Positions 63,880 to 64,000 of a stretch of DNA of 64,000 bases are shown here, piece after piece. The notes below the pieces were generated by a model. The model was not told the origin of the DNA. It ran no database searches and saw only the letters and a list, made by a program, of their open reading frames with translations. This DNA is from JABMQB01 sp964575025 (GTDB lineage Bacteria; Bacteroidota; Bacteroidia; Bacteroidales; Prolixibacteraceae), in the NCBI GenBank assembly GCA_964575025.1, contig CAZNPV010000007.1, positions 37,398 through 101,397 of the forward strand, given 5' to 3'. Position numbers and translations under genes: made by a program. The stretch's first letter is position 1. The number at the start of each line of letters is the position of its first letter.

Positions 63880-64000
63880 ATGGAAAAAAGTAAAACAAGA
63901 GGTATTTTTACCTTTCTTTTCCTTGCCATTTTTATGGTATTTTCTCTAGGTTCGTATGCGCAGGAGAAATTGTTGTCAGGTACTGTAACTGACAATGAGG
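63880..64000 (+). CDS. SusC-like TonB-dependent receptor, 5' end only
   Basis: The first 40 codons encode a signal peptide (GIFTFLFLAIFMVFSLGSYA) and the beginning of a carboxypeptidase-regulatory-like domain (QEKLLSGTVTDNE). This is the standard opening of SusC proteins. The gene leaves the window. It suggests that another glycan locus starts here, possibly served by the neighbouring GH88-kduI-kduD operon. Confidence 0.8.
   Translation, partial: MEKSKTRGIFTFLFLAIFMVFSLGSYAQEKLLSGTVTDNE

Overview
The window reads as a chromosome segment of a plant- or algal-polysaccharide-degrading member of the Bacteroidota, probably in the Bacteroidales/Marinilabiliales range. Evidence: a SusC/SusD pair, many signal-peptide or lipoprotein glycoside hydrolases, -7 boxes of the TAnnTTTG type, and futalosine-route menaquinone genes. 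No rRNA, tRNA, CRISPR array or complete insertion sequence was seen.

Region 1 (about 1-45.8 kb) is a glycan-utilisation locus. On the minus strand, leaving the left edge, lie an NCS1-family transporter, a 62-residue membrane protein and a GH78 alpha-L-rhamnosidase cut by the window. Divergent from them come SusC, SusD, a GH20/GH67/GH115-like lipoprotein (possibly a uronidase), a GH2 with malectin-like domain, a beta-propeller glycosidase, a second GH2 and a GH31 alpha-xylosidase-like enzyme. Then follow two uroporphyrinogen-decarboxylase-superfamily proteins, an SSS symporter, RhaM, RhaT, two more GH2 enzymes, a GH106 and a GH78 rhamnosidase, a DUF5703-type protein, a GH53 galactanase (minus), a PfkB sugar kinase and a small DedA-like membrane protein. 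The enzymes point to a glycan with L-rhamnose, uronic acid, beta-galactan and perhaps xylose, such as rhamnogalacturonan I or an arabinogalactan. No polysaccharide lyase, sulfatase or dedicated regulator gene is visible. Matching LacI-type palindromes sit at three promoters (NCS1 operon, susC, the uronidase-like gene), so a LacI/GalR-family regulator encoded elsewhere is likely.

Region 2 (about 46-59.7 kb) is mostly housekeeping: fabD, a sigma-54 response regulator, an S9-type peptidase, a flavin reductase-rubredoxin fusion, a double-CDGSH protein, an SMP-30-like propeller, folE, mqnB, mqnD, hldD, a GNAT/ATP-grasp fusion, a hemolysin III-family protein and nadD. Two decayed genes lie among them: a lactonase with in-frame stops and a YhhN fragment.

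Region 3 (59.8-62.7 kb) is a compact GH88-kduI-kduD operon that would turn unsaturated uronyl oligosaccharides into 2-keto-3-deoxygluconate. It is followed by a convergent membrane protein and the first 40 codons of another SusC-like receptor at the right edge.

Structure beyond the genes: a three-hairpin composite element occurs in inverted orientation at 2.2 kb and 24.6 kb with identical internal spacing. A 182-bp tandem repeat carrying a GxxExxY-like 31-codon reading frame, plus a truncated third copy, brackets the GH106 gene. A 43-codon relic resembling the N-terminus of a RuBisCO-like protein precedes the second GH78. Family assignments come from recalled sequence motifs only; no search was run.
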